A stretch of 64,000 nucleotides of DNA. Source: JBAXTZ01 sp037129925 (GTDB lineage: Bacteria > Bacillota > Negativicutes > JBAXTZ01). The DNA lies in NCBI GenBank assembly GCA_037129925.1, contig JBAXTZ010000004.1:1-64000 (forward strand). Direction: 5' to 3'. Below, one piece after another: positions 1 to 7,801 of the stretch; position 1 is the stretch's first letter; each line of letters begins with the position of its first letter. The notes under the pieces were generated by a model. The model searched no databases. It saw only the letters and a program-made list of their open reading frames with translations, and had not been told where the DNA came from. The translations under genes and the position numbers were made by a program.

Positions 1-83
1 TTAAGCGGAACGGTGTATTCCAAATATCCGGCTTCTCTCAAACGCGGAATTGTCTGGATATTTTTCAACAACAATGCTTTATC
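1..83 (-). pseudogene. C-terminal gene fragment running off the left edge
   Basis: An open minus-strand frame reads into the window edge and includes the peptide IPRLREAGYLEYTVPL. This resembles the end of Schlafen/AlbA-type ATP-binding proteins or Fic proteins, which often finish with a winged-helix segment of this kind. It has no start codon of its own and begins immediately after the truncated DUF1016 frame. I read it as the remnant of another gene joined to the DUF1016 remnant by a deletion. The family assignment is tentative because only about 27 residues are visible. Confidence 0.3.
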
Positions 84-86
84 TAA

Positions 87-913
87 CTATATAGGGTCGG
101 TCTTCAAATCGATAATTACATAACACTGTAACAATCGATTATAAAACACCAAATCGACAAAGAAAGATTTATCATCAAATTGAAAGCGTTTTTGCCTAGC
201 CTCAAACAAAAATCCCTTCCCCAGTTCGAGTAGAAATTTTTGCAAATTAGCAATAATCGCCGACTCAATATCGGATTCCGAATAAGCCTGATGCTGCTCC
301 AGATTTAGGAATTCAAGAACCAGCGGATTTTTCAATACATCTGTGGGTTTCTCAACTGTCTGACCTTCATTCGCCAGCCGCATAACGCCATCTTTATCGC
401 GCGACAGAGCAAGCCGCTCGTACAAGCTACTACCATATTGCCTTTTCAACTGTCTTACCGACCATTGCTGGTTTGTAGCCTCTATTTCATAAAAACTGCG
501 AATCTTATCGTCCTTAATCCGCATCAATACAAGATAATGTGTCCAGCTCAATCTAAAGTAACTGTACAAAGCATGAGTATCGTCAGATTCGCTAATCACT
601 GATTGGTGAATTGACTTTGAATAGACAAGATAAAACTGTCTGGAATTTCTCAAATTGCTAACAGACCAACCCTTGCCATATCGCATAGTCAAATATTCCG
701 ACAGCTCATTAAGCTGTCTTTCACCATACACTGCCCGCTCGGCTCCATCTTGTTCCTGCTCGACTATTTTTCTGCCAACCACATAATAAGTAACGCACAT
801 CGTAGTATTTACAGCACGTTCTATGTATGATTGTGCATTCTCGATGAGGTTAGCTATACCATCAAAAAACTAACCGCTATGCCATTTTTATTCTCTTGCA
901 TCTCTTTACGCAT
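87..913 (-). pseudogene. DUF1016 (YhcG-like) PDDEXK nuclease, frameshifted and 3'-truncated
   Basis: The long frame (87-800) carries the DUF1016 N-terminal domain (GRKIVEQEQDGAERAVYGER, then a YGKGWSVSNLRN motif) and the start of the C-terminal PDDEXK nuclease fold (FVDLVFYN, then IIDLK). Its apparent ATG lies inside the conserved domain. Upstream, a good ribosome-binding site (AGGAG) precedes an ATG at 913 starting MRKEMQENKNGIAVSF. That frame stops after about 20 codons. Adding one base to the A6 tract at 864-869 (T6 on the coding strand) joins it to FDGIANLIENAQSYIERAVN and on into the long frame. At the other end the protein stops just after the IIDLK motif, about 80-100 residues short of the family and of the intact homologue at 51972-53021. 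Gene decay is most likely; a sequencing error or slippage at the homopolymer could explain only the frameshift. Confidence 0.72.
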
Positions 914-1373
914 CTACAGCACTCTCCTGATTATGCTTGGGCTATAAGGGGCGAATATCTGATCAAAATTAACCAGCGCACTATCATTTGCGAAGCTACT
1001 ATCTCTCCAGCATTTCTCGCAGCTGTTAATATTAATGTATCTTACTCATAGTGTTGCCACAAATTCTTAACATCATGTGATTTTAGCAAAAAATTAAAGT
1101 ATTATCAATTAATATTCACTAAGCGCTCAACCAAATCTTACGCTAAGCCTACTTATGCAACAGAGACATTCAAGCCCGTGCGTTGAATGCCTCGCGAAGG
1201 TGGGCGCACACAAGGCGCGCCCCTACAGTTATTAATTTGAGGCAAAAGAAGGCTCATGGCGCAGCCAGAACACTGTAATAAAGCGAAGTTTTAAAATATC
1301 AAATAGTGAAACACGGATTATGTAACATCGCGATTAGTAATAAGTTTTCACAATGTTTTCATAAAAGCAATGC
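914..1373. other. Gene-free spacer with a palindromic repeat
   Basis: About 460 bp between two gene remnants. It holds the ribosome-binding site of the broken DUF1016 gene at its left edge and one copy of the CCCCTAC-tagged repeat at 1202-1245. I see no convincing reading frame, tRNA or other structured RNA in it. Confidence 0.6.
1202..1245 (+). repeat. 44-bp direct repeat, left copy (contains CCCCTAC-tagged palindrome)
   Basis: The copy is identical over 44 bases to 3393-3436. Its first 25 bases form the short palindrome GGGCGCACACAAGGCGCGCC followed by CCTAC, a member of a family found five times in the window in the same orientation. The remaining bases (AGTTATTAATTTGAGGCAA) are shared only with the right copy. 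The pair encloses the AbiE locus and the MazG-like remnant. Confidence 0.9.
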
Positions 1374-1578
1374 TCATTCCGTACTCACCAGCGCCACCCC
1401 GCGTGCAAACCCGCCGCGCTCGGCGCTTTTCTGGTCAGCGGCGGCGAGCAGGTCAGCTTGATTGTAGCCAAGCTCAGCCGCCAACGCAAAAACCACTTCG
1501 GCGATGTCGGCAAGTTCTGCCGCAGTTGGTAATTAATTCCGGTATCCGGTCGCGGACCGGTTTGTTGTAGATTTTCAT
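1374..1578 (-). pseudogene. MazG-like NTP pyrophosphohydrolase remnant (internal deletion and frameshift)
   Basis: From the ATG at 1578 the minus strand reads MKIYNKPVRDRIPELITNCG, a near-perfect match to the start of the small MazG/PRA-PH-like pyrophosphohydrolases (MKIYNKLVRDKIPEII type). In another frame, up to the TGA at 1374-1376, it reads ELADIAEVVFALAAELGY and then DQKSAERGGFARGVALVST, the C-terminal half of the same family, including the ERGGF signature. The middle of roughly 40-50 codons is missing, so a single deletion that also shifted the frame explains the structure. The ATG overlaps the stop of the AbiEii gene (ATGA), so this was once the third gene of that operon. No functional product is expected. 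Confidence 0.75.
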
Positions 1579-2474
1579 GAATCCCATTTTCGATTCGTTC
1601 TATTCCAAACCCCGATAATTTCGTCTTGCTCAAGCAACGATTTGCAAATTGGTCTCAGCAATGACTCAATAGTTTCAACCACTTCCCTAAAATCCAGTTG
1701 AAGTTTAAGAGTTTTTGTACAAAAAGAATTCCATAAAGCTTCCATTTCTTTTTCATTTGCCAGCGCAGCAACTCGGTTCATTGTATCTCGGTCCAAAACG
1801 CTGTTTCTGGTTTTAAAAGTATCAGATATCGCCGCTGTTAATCTGGCTCCTTCAAAATTGCTGGTAATAGCAAGATAATATATGTCGTAAAAATCTTTCA
1901 TGCGACTGGTTAGTTCCATCCTTGAAACTATTGCATCAAACTTCTCGGCGATAATTGATTCGAAGGAATAAGTCAACACCTCAGGATGATCAAAACCGGA
2001 CAACAGGACTTCCAATCGCCGCTTTATCGGCGAAGGCACAACTACATCACCGACGCCAAAGTCTACTGCAAAAGGAGTTCTCGTGTTTTTTATCACACCA
2101 ACCATATTAACCCTGATACCATTGTATTCTCTGTGCTGAGCAATAATCGCGAGTTTGACTATTTCAAGCTTAATAAATGTTGGGTCGTTGGTTACATCGA
2201 TTATCTCGTTAACCATTTTCGCCACGTCAACCATATCGTTCGGTTGATTTTTCATCAAATAATCCGCATCCATAGTTGGGCGACTTGCATAGCCACTGAT
2301 TGAATAAAGCAAAAATCCGCCTTTTAATATCAGATTATTGAGATACCTTGTTTTTTGAATTCTACGCAAAAATTCTTCCTGACAAAATAAATTTAGCAAG
2401 AGCTGCAATTGCAAACCATCTTTTGCCGCCCGCTCCTTCAAACGTGCTATTACTGATGCTCCAATATCTGCCAT
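1575..2474 (-). CDS. AbiEii/AbiGii-type nucleotidyltransferase toxin
   Basis: 299 residues. The region ILKGGFLLYSISGYASRPTM followed by DADYL (about residues 50-75) is the nucleotidyltransferase signature (GG...S, then DxD) of the AbiEii/DUF1814 toxins. In characterised type IV toxin-antitoxin systems these transfer nucleotides to tRNA or other targets and arrest growth, for example during phage infection. The ATG at 2474 overlaps the antitoxin stop by one base (TAATG) and is preceded by GGGGTG; an in-frame GTG at 2483 is the alternative start. The protein looks full length for the family. The order antitoxin then toxin, with overlapping ends, is typical of AbiE operons. Its target cannot be read from the sequence. 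Confidence 0.85.
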   Translation of the reverse strand: MADIGASVIARLKERAAKDGLQLQLLLNLFCQEEFLRRIQKTRYLNNLILKGGFLLYSISGYASRPTMDADYLMKNQPNDMVDVAKMVNEIIDVTNDPTFIKLEIVKLAIIAQHREYNGIRVNMVGVIKNTRTPFAVDFGVGDVVVPSPIKRRLEVLLSGFDHPEVLTYSFESIIAEKFDAIVSRMELTSRMKDFYDIYYLAITSNFEGARLTAAISDTFKTRNSVLDRDTMNRVAALANEKEMEALWNSFCTKTLKLQLDFREVVETIESLLRPICKSLLEQDEIIGVWNRTNRKWDS

Positions 2475-3079
2475 TACAACCACACCCCAAAGTAATTTTT
2501 GACTTTTTTGGTAACTCTTAATATTTTGGCATATTCGGCGAGTTTACTAATGTTTTTCTCGGATTCTTTTATATAATTTTGAACAGCGGCATTGAAAACT
2601 TCCCGATCCAGTTTATTTACGTAGCGCAATACGTCACAAATCGTGCGTTCTTTATCATAAATACGAATCTTTACACCATTAATTTCATACACCGTGACCC
2701 CAAGGTCGAGATATTTACAATCTAAATAAAATGGTTCGACAGGCGGATAGCCGATCGTAAACTGTCCCTTGGCAATGTCTTTGTCCACGGCGATTTGCCA
2801 TGCCGCCGGAATGCGCTCGGTATAGCCATAATGTAACAAGGCGCTTTCCAGGTATATAACCGCAAACGGGAAAAGCTTCATCAGCATTATTTCATCTGGC
2901 ACGACCTCGTTCGCAAGTTCATAGACACCAGTTTTAATTTTCGAGATTACTCCGCTAACCAGTAACTTATGAATTTTTCGGCTATGGTACCCGGCATTAT
3001 TTAACTCCGCAGTCTTCATAATTCCGCCATTGTTAGCGAAAGTGTTTTTCAAATCTTCAATAGTTCTCAAAATCATCAC
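2474..3079 (-). CDS. AbiEi-family antitoxin / transcriptional autoregulator
   Basis: About 201 residues. The N-terminus (about 1-60) has the winged-helix pattern GGIMKTAELNNAGYHSRKIH then GVISKIKTGVY, typical of AbiEi antitoxins. The rest forms the C-terminal antitoxin domain, with the conserved IRIYDKERTICDVLR segment near residue 130. AbiEi proteins repress their own promoter and neutralise the AbiEii toxin by a type IV mechanism without stable complex formation. Translation may begin at GTG 3079 or, two residues shorter in effect, at ATG 3076; neither has a strong ribosome-binding site. A good promoter lies about 45-70 bp upstream. Confidence 0.85.
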   Translation of the reverse strand: MMILRTIEDLKNTFANNGGIMKTAELNNAGYHSRKIHKLLVSGVISKIKTGVYELANEVVPDEIMLMKLFPFAVIYLESALLHYGYTERIPAAWQIAVDKDIAKGQFTIGYPPVEPFYLDCKYLDLGVTVYEINGVKIRIYDKERTICDVLRYVNKLDREVFNAAVQNYIKESEKNISKLAEYAKILRVTKKVKNYFGVWL

Positions 3080-3122
3080 CTATTTGTACGCTTTATTTAC
3101 ATATAGCGGATTATTTAGTGAT

Positions 3123-3151
3123 AGATTAGCATAAACAGTCTATTGTTTCAA
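3123..3151 (-). promoter_or_regulatory. Probable promoter of the AbiE operon
   Basis: On the minus strand TTGAAA (3151-3146), a 17-bp spacer and TAATCT (3128-3123) form a sigma-70-type promoter directly upstream of the antitoxin gene. I could not define an operator with confidence. Confidence 0.55.
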
Positions 3152-3155
3152 GAAA

Positions 3156-3296
3156 TTATTTCATATTGCGCACATCTGATCCCAATTCGTCCGCCCTGCC
3201 AAACTCGCGAAAGAATTTGGCGATAACCGGATTAATCACTCCAAACCCATGCGGTTTGTTACTGTTTTCCGTGCAAAAAGGTGCAAGTGCAATTCT
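3156..3296 (-). pseudogene. Schlafen/AlbA-type ATP-binding protein remnant
   Basis: A minus-strand frame ending at the TAA at 3156-3158 reads ENSNKPHGFGVINPVIAKFF and then REFGRADELGSDVRN. This matches the C-terminal HATPase_c_4-like part of putative DNA-binding (AlbA_2) ATP-binding proteins, where NPxIAKFFREIGxADELGSGVRN is characteristic. No start or upstream domain is present, and the segment between PHG and NPV looks shortened compared with typical members. It is a short gene relic next to the right-hand 44-bp repeat. Confidence 0.6.
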
Positions 3297-3392
3297 GCGG
3301 CGCATCCAACCGCGCATTACGCAGGACATTACTTATTCCAGGGAGGCACTCAATTACATCACAATGAGTGCCTTATTGATTATTTACGAAGA

Positions 3393-3436
3393 GGGCGCAC
3401 ACAAGGCGCGCCCCTACAGTTATTAATTTGAGGCAA
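3393..3436 (+). repeat. 44-bp direct repeat, right copy
   Basis: Identical to 1202-1245 across 44 bases and in the same orientation. It lies between the Schlafen-like remnant and the rocD terminator. Confidence 0.9.
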
Positions 3437-3444
3437 CAACATCT

Positions 3445-3486
3445 AAAAAGCAGCAGCATCGAAACTTGCGTTTCGATGCTGCTGCT
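3445..3486 (-). terminator. Rho-independent terminator of rocD
   Basis: A perfect 17-bp stem (3449-3465 with 3470-3486) with a TTGC loop, followed on the minus strand by a run of five T. It lies about 110 bp after the rocD stop and serves leftward transcription. Confidence 0.85.
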
Positions 3487-3599
3487 CAATTTATATACCG
3501 AAATAGTTTTTCTAATATCAGCGAACTTCTTTTTGGTCATTTAAATAATGTTTCACATGAAACATTATTTTCAGAACCTGCAACAAGTTCAGTGTTGTG

Positions 3600-4790
3600 T
3601 TATTGAGAAAATACCCGCTTTATCCGCGTTATCGCCCAATCCAACTCGTCTTTGGTTATAATCAACGGCGGCGCAAACCGAATGGTGTAATCGTGAGTTT
3701 CTTTGCAGAGCAGTTGCTGGTCTTTGAGTTTCTCACAATACGGGCGTGCCAATCCATATAGTTCCATGCCGACGAACAAGCCCTTGCCGCGAATTTCTTT
3801 TATTATCGGATTGTTAATTTCCCGCAATTGGTTGGCGAAGTATTCGCCTAATTCGCGGGAGCGCTCAACCAATCCTTCATTTTCCAACACTTCGATTGCC
3901 GCCACAGCCACCGCGCAGCCCAGCGGATTACCGCCAAAAGTTGAACCGTGCGAGCCGGGATTAAACACACCGAGTATTTCCCGGTCGGCAGCCACCGCCG
4001 ATACCGGTATCACGCCGCCGCCCAGCGCTTTGCCCATAACGTAAACATCGGGAACAACATTTTCCCATTCACAGGCGAACATCTTGCCAGTACGACCAAA
4101 ACCGGTTTGAATTTCATCGGCAATCAACAACACGTTGTTTTGTTTACACAACTCGGCTGCCGCTTTGATAAATCCCGGCGGCGGCACGACAACGCCGGCC
4201 TCGCCTTGAATCGGTTCAAACATAAATGCTGCCGTATTTGGCGTAATCGCCGCTTCCAGCGCCGCTATATCACCATAGGGAATAATCTTAAATCCCGGGG
4301 TAAGTGGTCCAAAATTGGCTTGATAAGCCGGTTCACTGGAAAAGGAAATTACACTGATTGTCCGTCCGTGAAAATTGCCGTCACAGACAATAATTTCCGC
4401 CTGATCGGCCGGAACGCCCTTAACCTGATACGCCCAGCGCCGCGCAGCCTTGAGCGCCGTTTCTACAGCTTCAGCGCCGGTATTCATCGGCAAAATCATG
4501 TTTTTTCCGGTCAATTTGGCTAGTTTTTCATACAAAATATATAATTGATCATTATGAAAGGCGCGCGAAGTCAGCGTCACTTTGTCAGCTTGATCTTTAA
4601 GCGCAGTAATTATATGCGGATGACGATGCCCTTGATTTAGCGCCGAATATGAACTTAGCATATCCATGTAGCGATTGCCGTTGGGGTCTTCTACCCAGAT
4701 TCCCTCAGCTTTGCTGATAACAATGTGTAACGGGTTATAATTCATCGCCCCCAACTCATTGGTGCGGGCAATAATTTTTTTGTCTGCCAT
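3600..4790 (-). CDS. rocD: Ornithine aminotransferase
   Basis: 396 residues, a fold-type I PLP-dependent class III aminotransferase. It converts ornithine and 2-oxoglutarate to glutamate-5-semialdehyde and glutamate, linking arginine/ornithine and proline metabolism in the cytoplasm. The PLP region reads IADEIQTGFGRTGKMFACEW and then MGKALGGGV, with the Schiff-base lysine at about residue 254. The start MADKKIIARTNELGAMNYNP matches bacterial RocD and has a GGAGG eight bases upstream. The frame is open 23 codons further upstream, but that extension has no family counterpart. No other arginine-degradation gene is nearby. It is transcribed away from the B12 operon. Confidence 0.9.
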   Translation of the reverse strand: MADKKIIARTNELGAMNYNPLHIVISKAEGIWVEDPNGNRYMDMLSSYSALNQGHRHPHIITALKDQADKVTLTSRAFHNDQLYILYEKLAKLTGKNMILPMNTGAEAVETALKAARRWAYQVKGVPADQAEIIVCDGNFHGRTISVISFSSEPAYQANFGPLTPGFKIIPYGDIAALEAAITPNTAAFMFEPIQGEAGVVVPPPGFIKAAAELCKQNNVLLIADEIQTGFGRTGKMFACEWENVVPDVYVMGKALGGGVIPVSAVAADREILGVFNPGSHGSTFGGNPLGCAVAVAAIEVLENEGLVERSRELGEYFANQLREINNPIIKEIRGKGLFVGMELYGLARPYCEKLKDQQLLCKETHDYTIRFAPPLIITKDELDWAITRIKRVFSQ

Positions 4791-4864
4791 AGTTGGTCCT
4801 CCAAATAATATCTTGCAATTATTGCACAAAAGCTCTAAAAAGTCAAACCAGCGCTGCAAAGCGA

Positions 4865-4894
4865 TTGACTAGCAACGCTATCCAATGCTATACT
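4865..4894 (+). promoter_or_regulatory. Promoter of the B12 uptake operon
   Basis: TTGACT (4865-4870), an 18-bp spacer and TATACT (4889-4894) lie about 22 bp before the riboswitch P1 stem, so transcription would start near 4901. Confidence 0.65.
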
Positions 4895-4916
4895 TTAGAG
4901 CAATTGAATACTCAAT

Positions 4917-5027
4917 ATCAAGTTGCCCTTTGGGGGCAATCGGAAAGCCGGTTAAATCCCGGCGCGGTCCCGCCACTGTATAGACTAGTTAACTTAACCA
5001 GTCTGAGCCAGGATACCGAAACTTGAT
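4917..5027 (+). ncRNA. Cobalamin riboswitch aptamer
   Basis: The P1 stem ATCAAGTT (4917-4924) pairs with AACTTGAT (5020-5027). Between them are the conserved cobalamin-aptamer elements: GCCGGTTAAATCCCGG, then GCGCGGTCCCGCCACTGT, and the B12 box GAGCCAGGATACC near the 3' end. Adenosylcobalamin or a related corrinoid should bind and switch off the downstream transport genes. The match to the consensus is strong, and the gene order after it (B12 binding protein, permease, ATPase) agrees. Confidence 0.95.
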
Positions 5028-5041
5028 TTCACGAATAGTCA

Positions 5042-5102
5042 CGGAGGATGGCTGCTCGTTTACCTATTATCACACGCCCTCCGCTTGCGGGGGGCTTTTT
5101 TT
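5042..5102 (+). terminator. Riboswitch expression platform: terminator with predicted antiterminator
   Basis: GCCCTCCGC (5076-5084) and GCGGGGGGC (5087-5095) form a stem with a TT loop, followed by seven T, directly before the btuF ribosome-binding site. The upstream CGGAGG at 5042-5047 is complementary to CCTCCG at 5078-5083 inside the stem. It can therefore act as an antiterminator when the aptamer is empty. This is transcriptional attenuation. Confidence 0.8.
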
Positions 5103-5113
5103 ATGGAGATGTT

Positions 5114-6079
5114 ATGAAAAAACTGTTTTGTCTGACGGCTATTACTACACTGCTTATCACCGTTGTTATGCTGTGCTCCGGATGCGGCAAACCAAGCAAC
5201 GCCACAACTAGCGAAAACATTTCACTGACCTTTCCGATGACGGTCACCGACGACCTCGGGAATAAAATTGTTTTACCGGCACAACCGCAAAAAATCATCT
5301 CCTTAGCGCTGGCTACTGACGAAATTTTATCAGTAGTCGCAGATAAATCGGCGCTGTACGGTCTGTCAATTTTATCTGACGACAAATATTATTCGAACAT
5401 CATCGACTTTGCCGCCACAGTTCCGCACAAATTCGCCGGTAAAGATTTGGAGAAACTTATTCAAGCCAAACCGGACTTGGTTATAACCGCGAGTTGGGTA
5501 GATGCCCGCGACTTGGCGCGCTTAAAAGCGGCAGGAATTCCAACATACGCCGCCAAACTTCCCGATACTATTGACGATATTCGTACGCTCATCAAAAATA
5601 TCGGCATCATAACCGGCAACAGCGACCACGCTACTGCAACCATCGCAATCATGGACCAGCAGTTACACGCCGTAACTGAGGCCACCGGACAAATTCCGCC
5701 CGACCAGCGCTTAAACGCGTTGATGACCGACAATTTGTTCTATGTGTATGGCGACAACGCGCTTTCGGCGCAATTACTGAAAATCGCCAACATTAACAAT
5801 CTTGCGGCAAAAATCGGCGTAACTAAAATCGATAACGTCTCCAAGGAACGAATTGTTGCAGCCGATCCGCAAGCGATATTTATTTCCGCTTACAGCGCCG
5901 AAGATAACAATAACCCTGCCGCCGTTTACTTGAACGACAAGAGCTTCGCCAATGTCCGCGCTGTAAAAAACCACAAGATATTTGTCATCAACAATCCGCA
6001 CCTGACGGCAATGTCGCAGTTCATCGCACTTGGCGCTGCCGATGTCGCCCGCGCCGCTTATCCAAATGTTCAGTTTTAG
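5114..6079 (+). CDS. btuF: Cobalamin/corrinoid-binding lipoprotein of the ABC importer
   Basis: 321 residues from the ATG at 5114 (GGAG six bases upstream). An earlier in-frame ATG at 5048 lies inside the riboswitch expression platform and is rejected. The N-terminus MKKLFCLTAITTLLITVVML followed by CSGC is a lipoprotein signal with the acylated cysteine near residue 24. The mature part has the bi-lobed BtuF/FhuD-type fold, with IVLPAQPQKIISLALATDEI at its start and the long linking helix in the middle. It would capture B12 or another corrinoid and deliver it to BtuC. The family also binds ferric siderophores; the cobalamin riboswitch in front makes corrinoid the likely ligand. Confidence 0.88.
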   Translation: MKKLFCLTAITTLLITVVMLCSGCGKPSNATTSENISLTFPMTVTDDLGNKIVLPAQPQKIISLALATDEILSVVADKSALYGLSILSDDKYYSNIIDFAATVPHKFAGKDLEKLIQAKPDLVITASWVDARDLARLKAAGIPTYAAKLPDTIDDIRTLIKNIGIITGNSDHATATIAIMDQQLHAVTEATGQIPPDQRLNALMTDNLFYVYGDNALSAQLLKIANINNLAAKIGVTKIDNVSKERIVAADPQAIFISAYSAEDNNNPAAVYLNDKSFANVRAVKNHKIFVINNPHLTAMSQFIALGAADVARAAYPNVQF

Positions 6080-6091
6080 AGTTGGAGAACT

Positions 6092-7084
6092 ATGCAATAT
6101 AAAGCAAAACTTCTATTAGTAACTGCCTGCCTATTCGTCGCGTTGATGCTATCCGTGGCAATCGGTTCGGTTTTTGTACCGCTGGGAAACATAATAAACA
6201 TTATTTACTCACACTTATTTGGCAACAGCGCTCCGCAAACCGATGAATACGATGCGATTATCTGGTTTGTGCGGTTGCCGCGGGCATTGACTGCGGCATT
6301 TGCCGGGGCGGCGCTTGCCGCGGCCGGGGCATTTATGCAAGGCATCTTTCGCAATCCGATGGCCGACCCCGGCATTATCGGCGTATCCAGCGGCGCGTCG
6401 CTCGGCGCGGTAATCAGCGTGGCGCTCGGTCTTCCGGCAATCAGCATCTTTCTAATGCCGCTCACCTCAGCTACCGGCGCGTTATTGGCGGCGCTGTTCG
6501 TTATCACTATCGCCCGCAAAAACGGACAATTGCCGGCGCTGAGATTGTTATTGTCCGGCGTGGCTACCGGTATGTTTTTTGGGGCGATCACCTACATGAT
6601 ACTGCTGGCGATTTCCGGTGACAAAGTTAAACAGTTCATGTTTTGGACGACTGGCAATTTCAACAGCGCCGTATGGGTTAATGTGTGGATGGTGGCCATT
6701 CCCACAGTTTTTCTGCTGGTTCTGACGGCGCCATGGTTACGCGATTTAAATTTATTACTCACCGGTGACAGTCAAGCCCGAGCGCTGGGTATTAATCCCA
6801 ACCGCTCGCGGTTTTCCTTTATGATTGCCGCTTCGATAATTGCGGCATCAGCGGTCTGCGTTGGCGGCAGCATCAGTTTTATCGGTTTGATTGTGCCGCA
6901 CATCGCCCGCCGCTTTGTCGGCGCTGATTTTCGCCGGGTGCTGCCGCTGGTCACTATCGGTGGCGCGACTTTATTGCTCATCTGCGACCTGATCGCCCGT
7001 ACCCTGCTCAATGATGTCAGCGTCGGAATCGTAACCTCACTAATCGGGGTACCGTATTTTATTGTGCTGCTAAGAAAGTCTTAG
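6092..7084 (+). CDS. btuC: FecCD-family permease of the corrinoid ABC importer
   Basis: 330 residues with about ten membrane helices, the FecCD/BtuC architecture. Characteristic segments are VRLPRALTAAFAGAALAAAG, GIIGVSSGASLGAV, and near the C-terminus FIGLIVPHIARRFVGADFRR, which contacts the ATPase. It starts 12 bp after btuF with a TTGGAGA ribosome-binding site and belongs to the same riboswitch-controlled operon. It forms the membrane channel for corrinoid uptake together with the BtuD-like ATPase downstream. Confidence 0.9.
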   Translation: MQYKAKLLLVTACLFVALMLSVAIGSVFVPLGNIINIIYSHLFGNSAPQTDEYDAIIWFVRLPRALTAAFAGAALAAAGAFMQGIFRNPMADPGIIGVSSGASLGAVISVALGLPAISIFLMPLTSATGALLAALFVITIARKNGQLPALRLLLSGVATGMFFGAITYMILLAISGDKVKQFMFWTTGNFNSAVWVNVWMVAIPTVFLLVLTAPWLRDLNLLLTGDSQARALGINPNRSRFSFMIAASIIAASAVCVGGSISFIGLIVPHIARRFVGADFRRVLPLVTIGGATLLLICDLIARTLLNDVSVGIVTSLIGVPYFIVLLRKS

Positions 7085-7129
7085 TCTCAACAATTTGTCA
7101 ATAATCAACCGAATGTCAGGGAGGCGATT

Positions 7130-7801
7130 ATGTCTATCAAAACTCTGCTCAGCTGGAGCGGTGGCAAAGACTGTGCCTTTGCACTATTTGAGCTTCAAGC
7201 AAATCATTCTGAATATACCGTAAGTGGTCTATTAACTTCAATCACCGCGGATTACGATCGGGTAAGTATGCATGGTTTTCCAACGAGTTTGCTAAAGCAA
7301 CAAGCGATTGCGTTAAACCTGCCGCTACACCAATTAACAATCAACGCCCGCGACACTAAAGACGATTACGAGCAAAAAATGTCCGCCATTTTGGCAACGG
7401 TTAAAGCAGACGGCGTTAGCGCTGTGGCGTTTGGCGATATTTTCCTCGAGGATTTACGTAAATATCGCGAAGCTAATCTTGCGAAAATAAATATGCAAGC
7501 CGTATTTCCGCTTTGGAACCGCAGTACCGCTGAACTCGCTCAGCAATTTATCGCCGCTGGTTTCAAGGCGATTATCACCTGTGTAGATACTCAAGCGTTA
7601 GATGCCAGCTTTGCCGGTCGGGAGTTTGATGCCAGTTTTTTGGCGGACTTACCGAGTGGTGTTGACCCTTGTGGCGAAAATGGTGAATTTCATAGTTTCG
7701 TCTATGCCGGTCCAATATTCAACAACGCCATTGCGTTCAGTCGCGGCGAAAGCATACTGCGCGATGGGAGGTACTGTTTTTTTGATTTACAGGAGGTGTA
7801 G
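7130..7801 (+). CDS. DUF71/COG2102 PP-loop ATPase (diphthine-ammonia ligase-like), B12-associated
   Basis: 223 residues. The N-terminal PP-loop SWSGGKDCAFALFEL (residues 8-22) binds ATP, and the EXXLEDLRKYRE-like segment (FGDIFLEDLRKYREANLAKI) is the family signature. Eukaryotic and archaeal members amidate diphthine. Bacteria lack diphthamide, and published comparative genomics placed a bacterial DUF71 subgroup with B12 transport and salvage genes, proposing an amidation step on corrinoids. Here the gene sits between btuC and btuD and overlaps btuD by one base, supporting that subgroup. The precise reaction is unknown. GGGAGG precedes the ATG at 7130. Confidence 0.85.
   Translation: MSIKTLLSWSGGKDCAFALFELQANHSEYTVSGLLTSITADYDRVSMHGFPTSLLKQQAIALNLPLHQLTINARDTKDDYEQKMSAILATVKADGVSAVAFGDIFLEDLRKYREANLAKINMQAVFPLWNRSTAELAQQFIAAGFKAIITCVDTQALDASFAGREFDASFLADLPSGVDPCGENGEFHSFVYAGPIFNNAIAFSRGESILRDGRYCFFDLQEV

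Noticed and set aside
3166..3431. Two overlapping plus-strand frames
   Set aside because: Explained by the minus-strand Schlafen-like relic and the 44-bp repeat.
3948..4523. 191-codon plus-strand frame
   Set aside because: Antisense shadow of rocD; composition follows the codon structure of rocD.
5048..5113. Earlier start codon for the btuF reading frame
   Set aside because: It would place coding sequence through the riboswitch terminator and in front of a complete lipoprotein signal peptide.
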